A stretch of 64,000 nucleotides of DNA from an uncultured Prevotellaceae bacterium (GCA_900318685.1 ONLL01000010.1:43620-107619), one strand, 5' to 3'; numbered from the stretch's first letter, positions 51,705-60,590 are shown. Program-made: numbers and translations. Notes: generated by a model from the letters alone, not told the origin.

Positions 51705-53537
51705 TCAGCCCTCTTTCTGATGAAAATGAGCGTATATAATTTGTGCTTTTGCAGCCCCTATAACCTTCGACAGCTCATCAAGTTCTGCCTCTTTTATTTT
51801 CTTGACCGATTTAAGTGCATTTAGAAGGGCGTCACGCGTCTTTGGTCCCACTCCCTGAATACTATCCAGCTCGCTTGAAAGTGCGTGTTTAGAGCGCTTC
51901 TCACGATGAAATGTGATGGCAAAACGATGCACTTCGTCCTGCAGTCTGGTCAGCACATGGAATAGCTCTGAGTCTGTCTTCAGCGCGATGGATAAAGGAG
52001 GGAAGCCATAGAGCAGTTCGTTGGTACGATGCCTATCATTCTTTGCCAATCCTGCAATGGGAATGCCAAGGTTCAGTTCGTCCTGAATGACCTCACGTAT
52101 AACCTCCATCTGACCCTTTCCTCCGTCAGCAATGATAAGGTCGGGAAGTGGCTGATTTTCATCTATGAGGCGCTTATAGCGTCGATAGACCACTTCTTTC
52201 ATCGAAGCGTAGTCATCAGGACCTTCTACTGTCTTGATATTGAACCGTTTATAGTCCTTTTTCGAGGGCTTCATCTTCTTAAATACCACGCATGCAGCAA
52301 CTGCATCAGTACCAGAGATGTTGGAGTTGTCGAAGCATTCAATCTGGTAGGGTAGGGTAGGGAGGTGTAGCTTCTCCTGAAGCTCTTTCATCAGTCGTAC
52401 CTGTTTCTGCTCAGGATTCAGTTTTTCAGCTTGTTTCAGACGGTCGAACTGGTATTGTTTTCCGTTCATAACAGACAGGTCGAGCAGCTTCTTTTTGTCT
52501 CCTCTTTGGGGTATCGTGAACGTTACACCCTCCAACTCCATATCTATCTCCTGAGGTACAATAATCTCTTTTGACTGGCTGTGGAATCTTTCGCGTAGCT
52601 CTATAATACCTAGCTGAAGCAGTTCGTCGTCTGTCTCGCTGAGCTTCTTTTTATATTCTATCGTAAAGCTCTGATTGATACTACCGTTCGACACGTGTAT
52701 ATAGTTGATGTACGCCATCTTTTCGTCGCTTGTGATGGATACTACATCCACGTTATTGATGGTATGACTTACTACTTCGCTAGTGCTAACAAACTTCTCC
52801 AGAGCGATATATTTCTGCTTGATTTCCTCAGCTTCCTCAAACCTCAGTTCCTCTGCCAGCAGCATCATCTCATCCTTCATCGCACGAAGAATCTGACGCG
52901 TATTTCCTTTCAGGATTTCCTTAGCCTGCTGTATGTTTCTTTGGTAGTCCTCATAGCTCTGTTTGCCTTCGCAAGGACCTCCACAACGCTTGATGTGATA
53001 GTCGAGACAGACCTTGTATTTCCCACATTCAACACCCTCTTTTGTAATCGGAAAACGACAGGTTCTTGGTCTGTACAAGGCTTTGATAATGTCAAGGACA
53101 GCATACATTGTGCTGACGTGGGAATAGGGTCCAAAGTACGTACCGGCTTTCTTGTTGATGGTACGGGTCTTGAAGATGCGAGGATAGAACTCGTTGGTGA
53201 CGCAGATGCTAGGATAGGTCTTGCCGTCCTTCAGAAGAACGTTGTATTTGGGATTGTACTTCTTGATAAGCGAATTCTCCAAAAGCAGCGCGTCCTCTTC
53301 TGTGTTCACTACCGTATAGCTGATGTCGTGTATCTTGCTCACAAGTACCTTAGTCTTGAACCGATCAACTTCAGTGTGGAAATAAGACGATACCCTAGCT
53401 TTCAGGTTCTTCGCTTTGCCCACATATATAATGGTATGTGTGTCGTCGTAGAACTGATAGCTTCCAGGCTTTTCAGGCAGTCTGCTGACGATGCCTTTCA
53501 GGTAGGTGAGTCGCCTCTCGTTTTCTTCCTTCGTCAT
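51705..53537 (-). CDS. uvrC: Excinuclease ABC subunit C
   Basis: 610 aa. Makes both incisions in nucleotide excision repair after UvrAB damage recognition. GIY-YIG nuclease at the N-terminus (KPGSYQFYDDTHTIIYVGKA), UVR motif near residue 215 (LAEELRFEEAEEIKQKY), RNase H-like C-terminal nuclease (IECFDNSNISGTDAVAACVV, DLIIADGGKGQ) and a final HhH pair (LSSELDSIQGVGPKTRDALL). All parts intact. The parS-like site at 53544 lies 7 bp before its ATG. Confidence 0.97.
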   Translation of the reverse strand: MTKEENERRLTYLKGIVSRLPEKPGSYQFYDDTHTIIYVGKAKNLKARVSSYFHTEVDRFKTKVLVSKIHDISYTVVNTEEDALLLENSLIKKYNPKYNVLLKDGKTYPSICVTNEFYPRIFKTRTINKKAGTYFGPYSHVSTMYAVLDIIKALYRPRTCRFPITKEGVECGKYKVCLDYHIKRCGGPCEGKQSYEDYQRNIQQAKEILKGNTRQILRAMKDEMMLLAEELRFEEAEEIKQKYIALEKFVSTSEVVSHTINNVDVVSITSDEKMAYINYIHVSNGSINQSFTIEYKKKLSETDDELLQLGIIELRERFHSQSKEIIVPQEIDMELEGVTFTIPQRGDKKKLLDLSVMNGKQYQFDRLKQAEKLNPEQKQVRLMKELQEKLHLPTLPYQIECFDNSNISGTDAVAACVVFKKMKPSKKDYKRFNIKTVEGPDDYASMKEVVYRRYKRLIDENQPLPDLIIADGGKGQMEVIREVIQDELNLGIPIAGLAKNDRHRTNELLYGFPPLSIALKTDSELFHVLTRLQDEVHRFAITFHREKRSKHALSSELDSIQGVGPKTRDALLNALKSVKKIKEAELDELSKVIGAAKAQIIYAHFHQKEG

Positions 53538-53543
53538 CTTCTT

Positions 53544-53559
53544 TGTTTCACGTGGAACG
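53544..53559. promoter_or_regulatory. parS-like ParB binding site (imperfect)
   Basis: TGTTTCACGTGGAACG; the opposite strand reads CGTTCCACGTGAAACA, one base off the bacterial parS consensus TGTTnCACGTGAAACA. It lies between the apt stop (53565) and the uvrC start (53537). Confidence 0.75.
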
Positions 53560-53564
53560 TTGCC

Positions 53565-54092
53565 TCAGATTGTCATCAACGTAGTCAGCTCGATATCTTT
53601 GAAGAGATCGCGTCCGTGCAGACCCTCATCTGTAATCTCGATGATGAAGTTGATGTAGGTCTTTTTGGGATGAAAGTGCTGCACAAGTTTGTAAGCAGCC
53701 TTGGCAGTGCCGCCAGTAGCCAGCAGGTCGTCATGAATCAGCACCACGTCATCCTCATTAATCGAGTCTATATGCATCTCGATGGTGTCGACACCATACT
53801 CCTTGCTGAACGATTCCTTGATGGTGGTTGCGGGCAGTTTGCCTGGCTTACGAGCTAAGACGACACCACAGCCCAGCCGTCCTGCCAAAGCTGCTGCCAT
53901 CACGAATCCTCTACTCTCGATGCCAACGATTTTCGTGATGCCTTTGTCTTTGTACAGGGCCTCCATTTCGTCGAGCATGATCTTCATGCACTCAGCACTT
54001 TTGTAGAGTGTTGTCACATCACGAAAGTTGATACCTTTCTTGGGGAAATCTGGAATGCAGCGCAGATTGTCCAATAATACTTGATTGTTCAT
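53565..54092 (-). CDS. apt: Adenine phosphoribosyltransferase
   Basis: 175 aa from the ATG at 54092 (MNNQVLLDNLRCIPDFPKKG); an in-frame upstream codon at 54119 is possible but less typical. Salvages adenine to AMP with PRPP. Landmarks are FRDVTTLYKSAECMK, GIESRGFVMAAALA, LARKPGKLPA and the PRPP loop VLIHDDLLATGGTAKA. Second gene of the mnmG-apt-uvrC order; parS sites lie on both sides. Confidence 0.96.
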   Translation of the reverse strand: MNNQVLLDNLRCIPDFPKKGINFRDVTTLYKSAECMKIMLDEMEALYKDKGITKIVGIESRGFVMAAALAGRLGCGVVLARKPGKLPATTIKESFSKEYGVDTIEMHIDSINEDDVVLIHDDLLATGGTAKAAYKLVQHFHPKKTYINFIIEITDEGLHGRDLFKDIELTTLMTI

Positions 54093-54125
54093 TTTCAGTA
54101 GTTTATAATTGTTACACATTCGTTT

Positions 54126-54141
54126 TGTTTCACGTGAAACA
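54126..54141. promoter_or_regulatory. parS site, perfect ParB palindrome
   Basis: TGTTTCACGTGAAACA, a full 16-bp palindrome identical to the conserved bacterial chromosomal parS. It is 14 bp after the mnmG stop and 33 bp before the apt ATG. ParB-CTP clamps load at such sites, which normally cluster near oriC. Confidence 0.92.
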
Positions 54142-54155
54142 GATGCCGCAAATCT

Positions 54156-56027
54156 TCATCTTCCCATGAGTACCAGCAGCACATTGATGTCGCTGGGACT
54201 GACTCCTGGGATGCGGCTTGCCTGTGCCAGCGTCTCTGGATCGATGGCGATAAGCTTCTGTCTGGCTTCTGTTGAGAGCGACTGCAGTTCGTTGTATTTG
54301 AAGTGTCCTTTGATGCGGATATTCTCCAACCGATGCATCTTGTCGGCTACAACGCGCTCTCGTTCGATATAACCTTTGTATTTGATTCTGATCTCGGCAG
54401 CTTCAGCTATTTCCTCCTGCCTGTTTAGCGGACGGTTGAGTATTTCCTTCAATTGTGGGATGAATTCGGCTAGTTTCTTGAAATTGAGTTGCGGACGAGC
54501 AATGAGCTCTTCCAGCTTTACGCCAAACTGGAGTGGGGTAGTGCCCAACTGTTCCAATGCAGGATTGATGTCTTTTGCCTTTACAGGGAAGTTCTTACAG
54601 AAGTTCTCTATTTCGTCGATGAAACCTTTCTTTTCCATCCACCAGTCATATCGGCTGCGACGTGCCAGTCCCAGCTCATAGGAGCGCTCTGTCAGTCGGC
54701 GGTCGGCATCGTCCTGTCTTAACAGTATGCGATACTCTGCACGTGAGGTGAACATACGATAGGGCTCATCCACGCCCTTGGTCACCAGATCATCGATCAG
54801 CACTCCTATGTACGACTCATCACGATGCATGATGAATTCGTCCATTCCAACGCATTTCAGAGCAGCATTCACGCCAGCTACAAGCCCCTGTCCAGCTGCC
54901 TCCTCATAGCCTGTGGTGCCGTTTACCTGTCCAGCCATGAAGAGTCCATTAATAATCTTCGATTCCAACGTATGTTTTAGCTGAGTTGGATCGAAGAAAT
55001 CATACTCTATGGCATAGCCCGGTCTGTACACCTTGAGGTTCGTGAAAGCAGGCATCTGCTTTAGTGCCTCTATCTGTACGTCCATTGGCAATGAGGACGA
55101 GAATCCGTTGAGGTACATCTCGTTGGTATCTTCTCCCTCTGGCTCCAGGAACAGCGGATGCTGATTTCGCTCTGGGAAGGTGACGAGCTTTGTCTCTATC
55201 GAAGGACAATAGCGAGGACCAATCGACTGTATCTGTCCGTTGTAGAGTGGCGAGTCAGCCAGTCCGCTGCGCAGCACCTCATGCACTTTCTCGTTGGTAT
55301 TTACAGTCCAGCAGGGTAATTGGCGCAAGCGTCTGCCAGCATTCATATAGGAGAACTGATAAGGATGTTCTTCGCCTGGTTGTTCTTCCAGACAGCTGAA
55401 GTCAATGCTGCGCTTGTCTATGCGAACAGGTGTGCCTGTTTTCATCCTTGCAGTACGGATGCCATGCTGCGTGATACTATCGGTGAAATCGGCTACTGCA
55501 GGCTCGGCTATACGTCCTCCAGGTATCTGCTTGCGACCTATGTGCAGCAGTCCGTTGAGGAAAGTGCCGGCAGTCACAACCACGCAGCGTCCTTTGATCT
55601 CTGCTCCCCAGATGGTGCGAACACCGATGACTTCGTCTTTTTCTGTCAGTAGCTCACACACTTGGTCTTGCCAGATGTCGAGGTTGTTTGTATTATCGAG
55701 TGTCCGTCGCCACTCCCAGATGAACTTTCCTCGATCGCACTGGGCCCTTGGACTCCATACGGCTGGTCCTTTGCCCACATTCAGCATGCGGAACTGAATG
55801 CTCGTGGCATCAGTCACAAGTCCCATCTGTCCGCCCAGGGCATCTATTTCTCGCACGATCTGTCCCTTGGCTATTCCACCAACGGCAGGATTGCACGACA
55901 TCTGTGCAATCTTGTTCATGTCCATCGTCACGAGGAGTGTCTTGGCGCCCATATTGGCAGAGGCACAAGCCGCCTCGCACCCTGCATGTCCGCCTCCTAT
56001 TACTATTACGTCGTACCTTAAAATCAT
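54156..56027 (-). CDS. mnmG: tRNA uridine-5-carboxymethylaminomethyl synthase MnmG (GidA)
   Basis: 623 aa. FAD-dependent partner of MnmE that modifies U34 of certain tRNAs. Rossmann motif IGGGHAGCEAACASANMG at residues 11-28, NPAVGGIAKGQIVREIDALG, the substrate-binding LEEQPGEEHPYQFSY region, VNGTTGYEEAAGQGLVAGVN and the C-terminal helical domain. Full length. Often an origin-proximal gene in bacteria, in keeping with the parS sites beside it. Confidence 0.97.
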   Translation of the reverse strand: MILRYDVIVIGGGHAGCEAACASANMGAKTLLVTMDMNKIAQMSCNPAVGGIAKGQIVREIDALGGQMGLVTDATSIQFRMLNVGKGPAVWSPRAQCDRGKFIWEWRRTLDNTNNLDIWQDQVCELLTEKDEVIGVRTIWGAEIKGRCVVVTAGTFLNGLLHIGRKQIPGGRIAEPAVADFTDSITQHGIRTARMKTGTPVRIDKRSIDFSCLEEQPGEEHPYQFSYMNAGRRLRQLPCWTVNTNEKVHEVLRSGLADSPLYNGQIQSIGPRYCPSIETKLVTFPERNQHPLFLEPEGEDTNEMYLNGFSSSLPMDVQIEALKQMPAFTNLKVYRPGYAIEYDFFDPTQLKHTLESKIINGLFMAGQVNGTTGYEEAAGQGLVAGVNAALKCVGMDEFIMHRDESYIGVLIDDLVTKGVDEPYRMFTSRAEYRILLRQDDADRRLTERSYELGLARRSRYDWWMEKKGFIDEIENFCKNFPVKAKDINPALEQLGTTPLQFGVKLEELIARPQLNFKKLAEFIPQLKEILNRPLNRQEEIAEAAEIRIKYKGYIERERVVADKMHRLENIRIKGHFKYNELQSLSTEARQKLIAIDPETLAQASRIPGVSPSDINVLLVLMGR

Positions 56028-56048
56028 CGCACAAGCGTTAAAATCGTT

Positions 56049-56057
56049 GCAAAGTTA
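56049..56057 (-). promoter_or_regulatory. -7 box of the mnmG operon
   Basis: Minus-strand TAACTTTGC, 22 bp before the mnmG ATG. Confidence 0.6.
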
Positions 56058-56100
56058 CAAATTTTTGGGCAAATTATGTTGCAGTTAAGATTATTTTATG

Positions 56101-56109
56101 TAAATTTGT
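56101..56109 (+). promoter_or_regulatory. -7 box of the DUF3332 gene
   Basis: TAAATTTGT, 34 bp before the ATG at 56143. Confidence 0.45.
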
Positions 56110-56142
56110 GCCCGAATATTATTCACCTAAACCCAAATAGTT

Positions 56143-56691
56143 ATGAAAAAGAGAAGTTTTAAGGTAGCTGCCCTGCTGATGTCAGGTGCTCTCCTGTGCA
56201 GTTCATGCATTGGTTCGTTTGGTCTGTTCAACAAGTATGAGAAGTGGCAATGCAGCATGACCAGCAACAAGTATGTCAATGGTATTGTAGGTCTGATCCT
56301 GCAGCCCATCGTTGGTGGCATTTGCCTTGTTGTAGATGCCTTGGTACTCAACACGATAGAGTTCTGGACAGGCAACAGCCCCGTTACTGCCAGCACTATT
56401 CAGAAGGTGCAGGGCCAGGATGGCCGCTATTATGCTGTGAAGACCCTGAAGAACGGCTATGAGGTGACGTCGCCTACAGGTGAGGTGACCCTCTTCCTCC
56501 ACGATGCCGCCACTGATGGATGGTCGATGACACAGAATGGCGTGACGAAGGAGCTCTTCCGCTTCAATTCTGACGGCACCATCCAGGCAACGCTTCAGAA
56601 TGGCCAGAAGCTGACCGTAGGCAACGACGAGGCAGGTCTGCAGCAGGTGCGCGAAGCGCTCGCTACTGACAATTTCTATGCCTTGCGCTAA
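56143..56691 (+). CDS. DUF3332 family lipoprotein
   Basis: 182 aa, lipobox GALLCSSCIGSF. The DUF3332 core is plain: LFNKYEKWQCSMTSNKYVNG, a hydrophobic segment (IVGLILQPIVGGICLVVDAL), then NTIEFWTGNSP, followed by a beta-rich tail with GYEVTSPTGEVTLF and LQNGQKLTV. Function of the family is unknown. The stop abuts the convergent esterase stop at 56692. Confidence 0.88.
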   Translation: MKKRSFKVAALLMSGALLCSSCIGSFGLFNKYEKWQCSMTSNKYVNGIVGLILQPIVGGICLVVDALVLNTIEFWTGNSPVTASTIQKVQGQDGRYYAVKTLKNGYEVTSPTGEVTLFLHDAATDGWSMTQNGVTKELFRFNSDGTIQATLQNGQKLTVGNDEAGLQQVREALATDNFYALR

Positions 56692-57867
56692 TCAGTTATT
56701 CAGTTTCACCTGAATCTGTACAGGGAACATGTACTCTGAGTCGTTGCGCTCGTAGAGCGTGTGCCTCAGCGTGGCGGCAGAGCGCTTCACCTTTCCCTTG
56801 AACACAGTCTTACCTCGATAAAGCACTTTGACGGCTTTGTCGAGGTTTATCATTTTGTCGTTGAGCGATAGGGTCAGCTGTGAGTAGTCGCAGCGTTCGA
56901 TGATGATCGTGTTGCTGGGCTTGGCAGGTTTGTTTGGCTTTGGAGGCATGATACTCAGGCGCACCTCCTTCCCTCGCGCCAGCTCGTCGGCAGGGGCAGA
57001 GACCCAGTAGAAATGTTTGTGAAGCTCCTCTTCCTGATGCCAGACGATGGTAGTAGGGTAGGGATTGCGTTGATATTGGGCCATCCAAGTCAATGCAGCC
57101 TTGTCTTCAAGATCCATCCAGTGACCTTTTCCCTTGACGATATGTCCTTCGAAGATATATCCCTGAGGATCAGCACGATGCAGAGAGTCCATCTCTTCGA
57201 TACGTATCTGGCATTGCTTGTTGCGATCGTAGGCAGCATCCAGCTCGCCGCACCATATCATAAATGGAGTGTTGCGCAGGTTCAGCAGCGACACATCACC
57301 AGGATGACCTGCCATCATCGATGCTGCAGCCCACGAGTCGGCCATCCTGGGACCAAGGCGCCACACGCCGTCGCCACCTGCTGAGTAACCCATGAGGTAG
57401 ACCTTGTTGGGGTTGACATTGAAGAAGGCGACAGCCATTTGTATCATCCGTCGATAGAACTCGTCGAAGCCCGTCTGGAAGTGCATGTTCCACGCGTCGA
57501 CTGGGGCACGCGGACAGAGATAGATACTGTGGTCAGGATGATAGAGCAGCCATTGATTCTGCCACTGACTGTCGTTCACGGCCTTGGGCGCGCCTCCTCC
57601 TCCATGCAGCGAGATAAACAGCGAGCGCCCGTCGGCAGGCTCGTCGCCTATGAGCTCCCAGTGGAGGGGCATCGTCAGCGAATCGAGTCTGAGGCACATC
57701 TCGTCCTTCGCTGTGAGGAGGGCGGACTGTAGTGAGTCCTTCCATGCCGCCTTCAGGGTCTCAGCGCACTGTCTGGCTTCTTGTCTCGAGAGTGCTTTCT
57801 CGCCTTTCTCTGCCGATGCCTGAAGCGTCAGCAGGAGAAGGACCATCATTCCGTAGAGTCTCTTCAT
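56692..57867 (-). CDS. Secreted alpha/beta-hydrolase (PHB depolymerase/esterase type)
   Basis: 391 aa, signal peptide (MKRLYGMMVLLLLTLQASA). Serine hydrolase nucleophile elbow GYSAGGDGVW, oxyanion region LFISLHGGGGAP, an Asp around WCGELDAAYD, and a His in KGKGHWMDLEDKA. A C-terminal extension of about 90 residues (beta-rich, VRLSIMPPKPNKPAKPSN onward) resembles those of secreted carbohydrate esterases. Substrate unknown. Not linked to a PUL here. Confidence 0.83.
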   Translation of the reverse strand: MKRLYGMMVLLLLTLQASAEKGEKALSRQEARQCAETLKAAWKDSLQSALLTAKDEMCLRLDSLTMPLHWELIGDEPADGRSLFISLHGGGGAPKAVNDSQWQNQWLLYHPDHSIYLCPRAPVDAWNMHFQTGFDEFYRRMIQMAVAFFNVNPNKVYLMGYSAGGDGVWRLGPRMADSWAAASMMAGHPGDVSLLNLRNTPFMIWCGELDAAYDRNKQCQIRIEEMDSLHRADPQGYIFEGHIVKGKGHWMDLEDKAALTWMAQYQRNPYPTTIVWHQEEELHKHFYWVSAPADELARGKEVRLSIMPPKPNKPAKPSNTIIIERCDYSQLTLSLNDKMINLDKAVKVLYRGKTVFKGKVKRSAATLRHTLYERNDSEYMFPVQIQVKLNN

Positions 57868-57895
57868 GCTTGTACCTTTTTATTGAATTTCTCGA

Positions 57896-57903
57896 CAAAG
57901 GTA
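57896..57903 (-). promoter_or_regulatory. -7 box of the esterase gene
   Basis: Minus-strand TACCTTTG, 29 bp before the ATG at 57867. Confidence 0.5.
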
Positions 57904-57967
57904 AGAAAAAAACGGGTGGAACGCAAGAGAAAAGCCTTTTTTTTCTTTTGTGCCAATGAATATCCGC

Positions 57968-58217
57968 CAAAGTCACGGTGTTTGCGTATCAAAGTCACGT
58001 TGTTTGCGTACCAAAGTCACGTTGTTTGCGTACCAAAGTCTCGTTGTTTGCGTACCAAAGTCTCAATGTATGCGTACCAAAGTCTTGGTGTTGGTGTATC
58101 AAAGTCGCCTTCTTTGCGGATTGCCAGCGTTCGCCCAACGGCTTTCGAGCGCCCGCCCGAAGATGGTTGGGCGCCCGCCCAAAAGCCTTCGAGCGGACGC
58201 TCAACCGACATCCGAGT
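57968..58217. repeat. 22-bp tandem array E (about 11 units, two sub-families)
   Basis: Units start at 57968, 57990, 58012, 58034, 58056, 58078 and 58100 with consensus CAAAGTCWCGTTGTTTGCGT plus two bases. From 58130 a second, GC-rich family (starts 58130, 58152, 58174, 58196; words TTCGAGCG and CGCCCGCCC) keeps the 22-bp period. It ends 12 bp from the HhH gene stop. Confidence 0.9.
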
Positions 58218-58228
58218 GGCAAAGAGAT

Positions 58229-59116
58229 TCATTCATACTCCACATAAGGCCTGAGCCGCTCGATAGCCTCAGGCGTGAAGTCTGGCGACAGTCGCAGCTG
58301 CTGCAAGTCGGTGATGGTGCCATATTGCCGGCGATAGTCCGTGATGGTTCGTGCCTGGTAGTAATTGATGTACGGATGTCGCTTCAGGTCGTTGAGCGAT
58401 GCCGTGTTGATGTTCACTTTCCTGACAGTGCTTGTTCCCAGGGTGAGGTATTGCTTGGCCTCCTTTGGAAAATCTTCGATTTCATCGAGCTGGTTCAGGC
58501 TGACATAGCCTCCCAGCCGCTGTCCGTAGTCATAGATGCGACGAGCGAAATACGAGCCTATGCCAGGCACGGTCTTCAGCATCGAAGTGTCGGCGATGGC
58601 GAGGTCTATTGTCTCGCCTTCAGCCATCTTCACGGGGTATCGCAGGGTGTCACGCTCTGTCGTAGCCGGCTTGTCTTCAAAGAGGGTGGAGGCAGGCTGA
58701 TAGTCGGCAGAGATATGGATATAAGGTTCCAGTTCGCGATATTGCTTGACGGTAAGGCCATAGAGCCGTGCAAAGTCCTCTTTCTTGCGATAGATGCCGC
58801 CGGCAGCTCTGTATTTATAGATGTTGCGCACCTGCCAGGATTGCAGCCCTAGTCGTAGTAGCTGTGTGGAGTCGGCTGTATTCGGGTCGAAGGCGAAGCG
58901 TTCCACGTATTGGGTCTCTTGCTGGTAGTAGTAGGGTGGGGTGGAGCGTGAGCTGTCTATGGCGATGGAATCGGCCTTTGCCGTCGATGAAACCGCCGTT
59001 TTTTGCTCTTTTCCTCCAACAAGACAGATAACGCTCAATGCCACAGCGCCGATGAAGAGCAGCGACAGAAGGATCTGCCGGTCGCTCTTATGCATCATGA
59101 ACAGGCTGCGCAGCAT
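58229..59116 (-). CDS. Membrane-anchored helix-hairpin-helix protein (ComEA-like)
   Basis: 295 aa from the ATG at 59116 (MLRSLFMMHKSDRQILLSLL), 4 bp after the symporter stop; the frame is open for 50 more residues but those lie in the symporter gene. One N-terminal membrane helix, then repeated HhH units: FDPNTADSTQLLRLGLQSWQ, IADTSMLKTVPGIGSYFARR, LNQLDEIEDFPKEAK and VNINTASLNDLKRHPYINYY. The fold binds DNA without sequence specificity and is used in ComEA for uptake; in Bacteroidetes the role of such multi-HhH proteins is not settled. Confidence 0.88.
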   Translation of the reverse strand: MLRSLFMMHKSDRQILLSLLFIGAVALSVICLVGGKEQKTAVSSTAKADSIAIDSSRSTPPYYYQQETQYVERFAFDPNTADSTQLLRLGLQSWQVRNIYKYRAAGGIYRKKEDFARLYGLTVKQYRELEPYIHISADYQPASTLFEDKPATTERDTLRYPVKMAEGETIDLAIADTSMLKTVPGIGSYFARRIYDYGQRLGGYVSLNQLDEIEDFPKEAKQYLTLGTSTVRKVNINTASLNDLKRHPYINYYQARTITDYRRQYGTITDLQQLRLSPDFTPEAIERLRPYVEYE

Positions 59117-59120
59117 AGCT

Positions 59121-60488
59121 TCAAATGATTCCCAACTGATGGAAGAAGATGAGCAGGATGCAGAGCGGACAGATGAATCTGACGCAGAAGAGGTAGATGC
59201 CGAAGAAGCGTCCACGCAGGGTGCCTCCATTGGTGAATTCCTCGTGAACGATGCTCTTTGGCACATACCATCCCAGGAAGAGACACGTCAGGAATCCTCC
59301 CAAGGGCAGGAAGATCTGGCCCGTGGTGAAATCGAACAGGTTGAAGAGACTCATGCCGAAGAGAGAGATGTCGCTGTTGTAGAACGACAACGAGCAGAAC
59401 ACACCTATGATGGAACACAGCACCGTGACGATGGTGGCTCCGCGACGCCTCGAGATCTTCAGCTCCTCATGGAAGAATGCTGTGCTCACCTCATGCAGGG
59501 AGATGAGCGACGTCAGTGCTGCCACAGAGAGCAGCAGGTAGAACAGCAGCGCAATGATCGTTCCCACGAGCGGCACGGCTGAGAAGGCCTGACTGAACAC
59601 ATTGGGCAGGGTGATGAACACCAGCGAGGCGCCGGCATCGGTCTTTCCGCCAACGGAGAAGACTGCCGGGAATATCATCAGGCCTGCCAGGATGGCGATG
59701 AGCGTGTCGATGCTGACTATCTGTACGGCCGATTTTGTCAGGTGCGTGTCACGGCTGAAGTAGCTGGCATAGGTGCAGAGGCATCCCATACCCAGGCTCA
59801 GCGAGTAGAAGGCCTGTCCCAGGGCTCCCAGCAGCACGTTGCTGTCGACTTTCGAGAAGTCAGGACTGAACAGGAAACTGATGCCTTCGCTGGCATTGGG
59901 CAGCAGGCAGGAGGCGATGGCAATGATGATGAGCAGGATGAAGAGCAGGGGCATCATCAACTTCGATGCCTTCTCGATGCCTTTCTCCACCCCTCTGACG
60001 ATGACGAAATGGGTGATGAGAAAGAAGACCAGCAGGTAGACGATGGGCTGCCACGGGTTTGAGGAGAAGTCGTTGAAGTGCTGCTCTACTGCTGCTGGCG
60101 ACCCGTCAAGCTGTCCGCTGATGGAGGCTACGACATAGTGCAGGCACCATCCTGACACCACGCAGTAGTAGCCTGCGATGAGAAAGCCCGTGAACACTCC
60201 GAAATAGCCGATAAAGCGCCAGGGCGTGCCGTTGGCCAGTCTCTCGTAGGCCCTTGCCGTGTTGGCCTGTGCCCTACGGCCAATGATAAACTCATTGAGC
60301 ATGCAGGGAATGCCCAGCATGATGACGCACAGCACATATACGAGGATGAATGCGGCACCACCGTTCTCGCCTGCCATCGTGGGGAAGCGCCACACGTTGC
60401 CCAGTCCTACTGCCGAGCCTGCCGTAGCCAGGATGATGCCCAGCCGGCTGCCAAAGTTTGCTCTCTCCGTCTGCTTCATTTTTGTCAT
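59121..60488 (-). CDS. Sodium-dependent SNF family transporter
   Basis: 455 aa, LeuT fold. Signature first helix RLGIILATAGSAVGLGNVWR with the unwound Na+ and substrate site, followed by GGAAFILVYVLCVIMLGIPC. Eleven or so membrane helices, ending with FICPLCILLIFFHQLGII. Imports an amino acid or similar small solute with sodium. Prokaryotic members usually have 11 or 12 helices. Upstream promoter at 60505; the HhH gene follows directly. Confidence 0.93.
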   Translation of the reverse strand: MTKMKQTERANFGSRLGIILATAGSAVGLGNVWRFPTMAGENGGAAFILVYVLCVIMLGIPCMLNEFIIGRRAQANTARAYERLANGTPWRFIGYFGVFTGFLIAGYYCVVSGWCLHYVVASISGQLDGSPAAVEQHFNDFSSNPWQPIVYLLVFFLITHFVIVRGVEKGIEKASKLMMPLLFILLIIIAIASCLLPNASEGISFLFSPDFSKVDSNVLLGALGQAFYSLSLGMGCLCTYASYFSRDTHLTKSAVQIVSIDTLIAILAGLMIFPAVFSVGGKTDAGASLVFITLPNVFSQAFSAVPLVGTIIALLFYLLLSVAALTSLISLHEVSTAFFHEELKISRRRGATIVTVLCSIIGVFCSLSFYNSDISLFGMSLFNLFDFTTGQIFLPLGGFLTCLFLGWYVPKSIVHEEFTNGGTLRGRFFGIYLFCVRFICPLCILLIFFHQLGII

Positions 60489-60504
60489 TCTTGGTAATTC
60501 GAGT

Positions 60505-60513
60505 GCAAAAGTA
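60505..60513 (-). promoter_or_regulatory. -7 box of the symporter-HhH operon
   Basis: Minus-strand TACTTTTGC, 17 bp before the ATG at 60488. Confidence 0.55.
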
Positions 60514-60556
60514 CAACTTTTTTCCCGTTTTGACGTACTATTTGAAAGGTTTTTTG

Positions 60557-60565
60557 TACTTTTGC
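60557..60565 (+). promoter_or_regulatory. -7 box of the bcp gene
   Basis: TACTTTTGC, 26 bp before the ATG at 60591. Confidence 0.55.
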
Positions 60566-60590
60566 AGTCAAAATCTCAATACATAGAATC

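Larger units (their letters stand above)
57868..58228. other. Spacer with long 22-bp array
   Basis: 361 bp between the esterase start and the stop of the HhH gene. The minus-strand TACCTTTG box at 57896-57903 probably drives the esterase. The rest is array E. Plus-strand open frames through it (157, 300 and 89 codons) are repeat artefacts. Confidence 0.7.

Noticed and set aside
351-58217. 22-bp arrays as CRISPR loci
   Set aside because: There are no spacers between the units, unit length is too short, and no cas gene is present.
57781-58852. Open frames of 157 and 300 codons on the plus strand
   Set aside because: They run through the 22-bp array, whose period of 3n+1 keeps all frames open, and then lie antisense to the HhH gene. 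Protein is repeat translation.
59117-59266. Longer N-terminus for the HhH protein
   Set aside because: Fifty Ser/Ala-rich residues lie inside the symporter gene in another frame; the ATG at 59116 directly before the membrane helix fits better.
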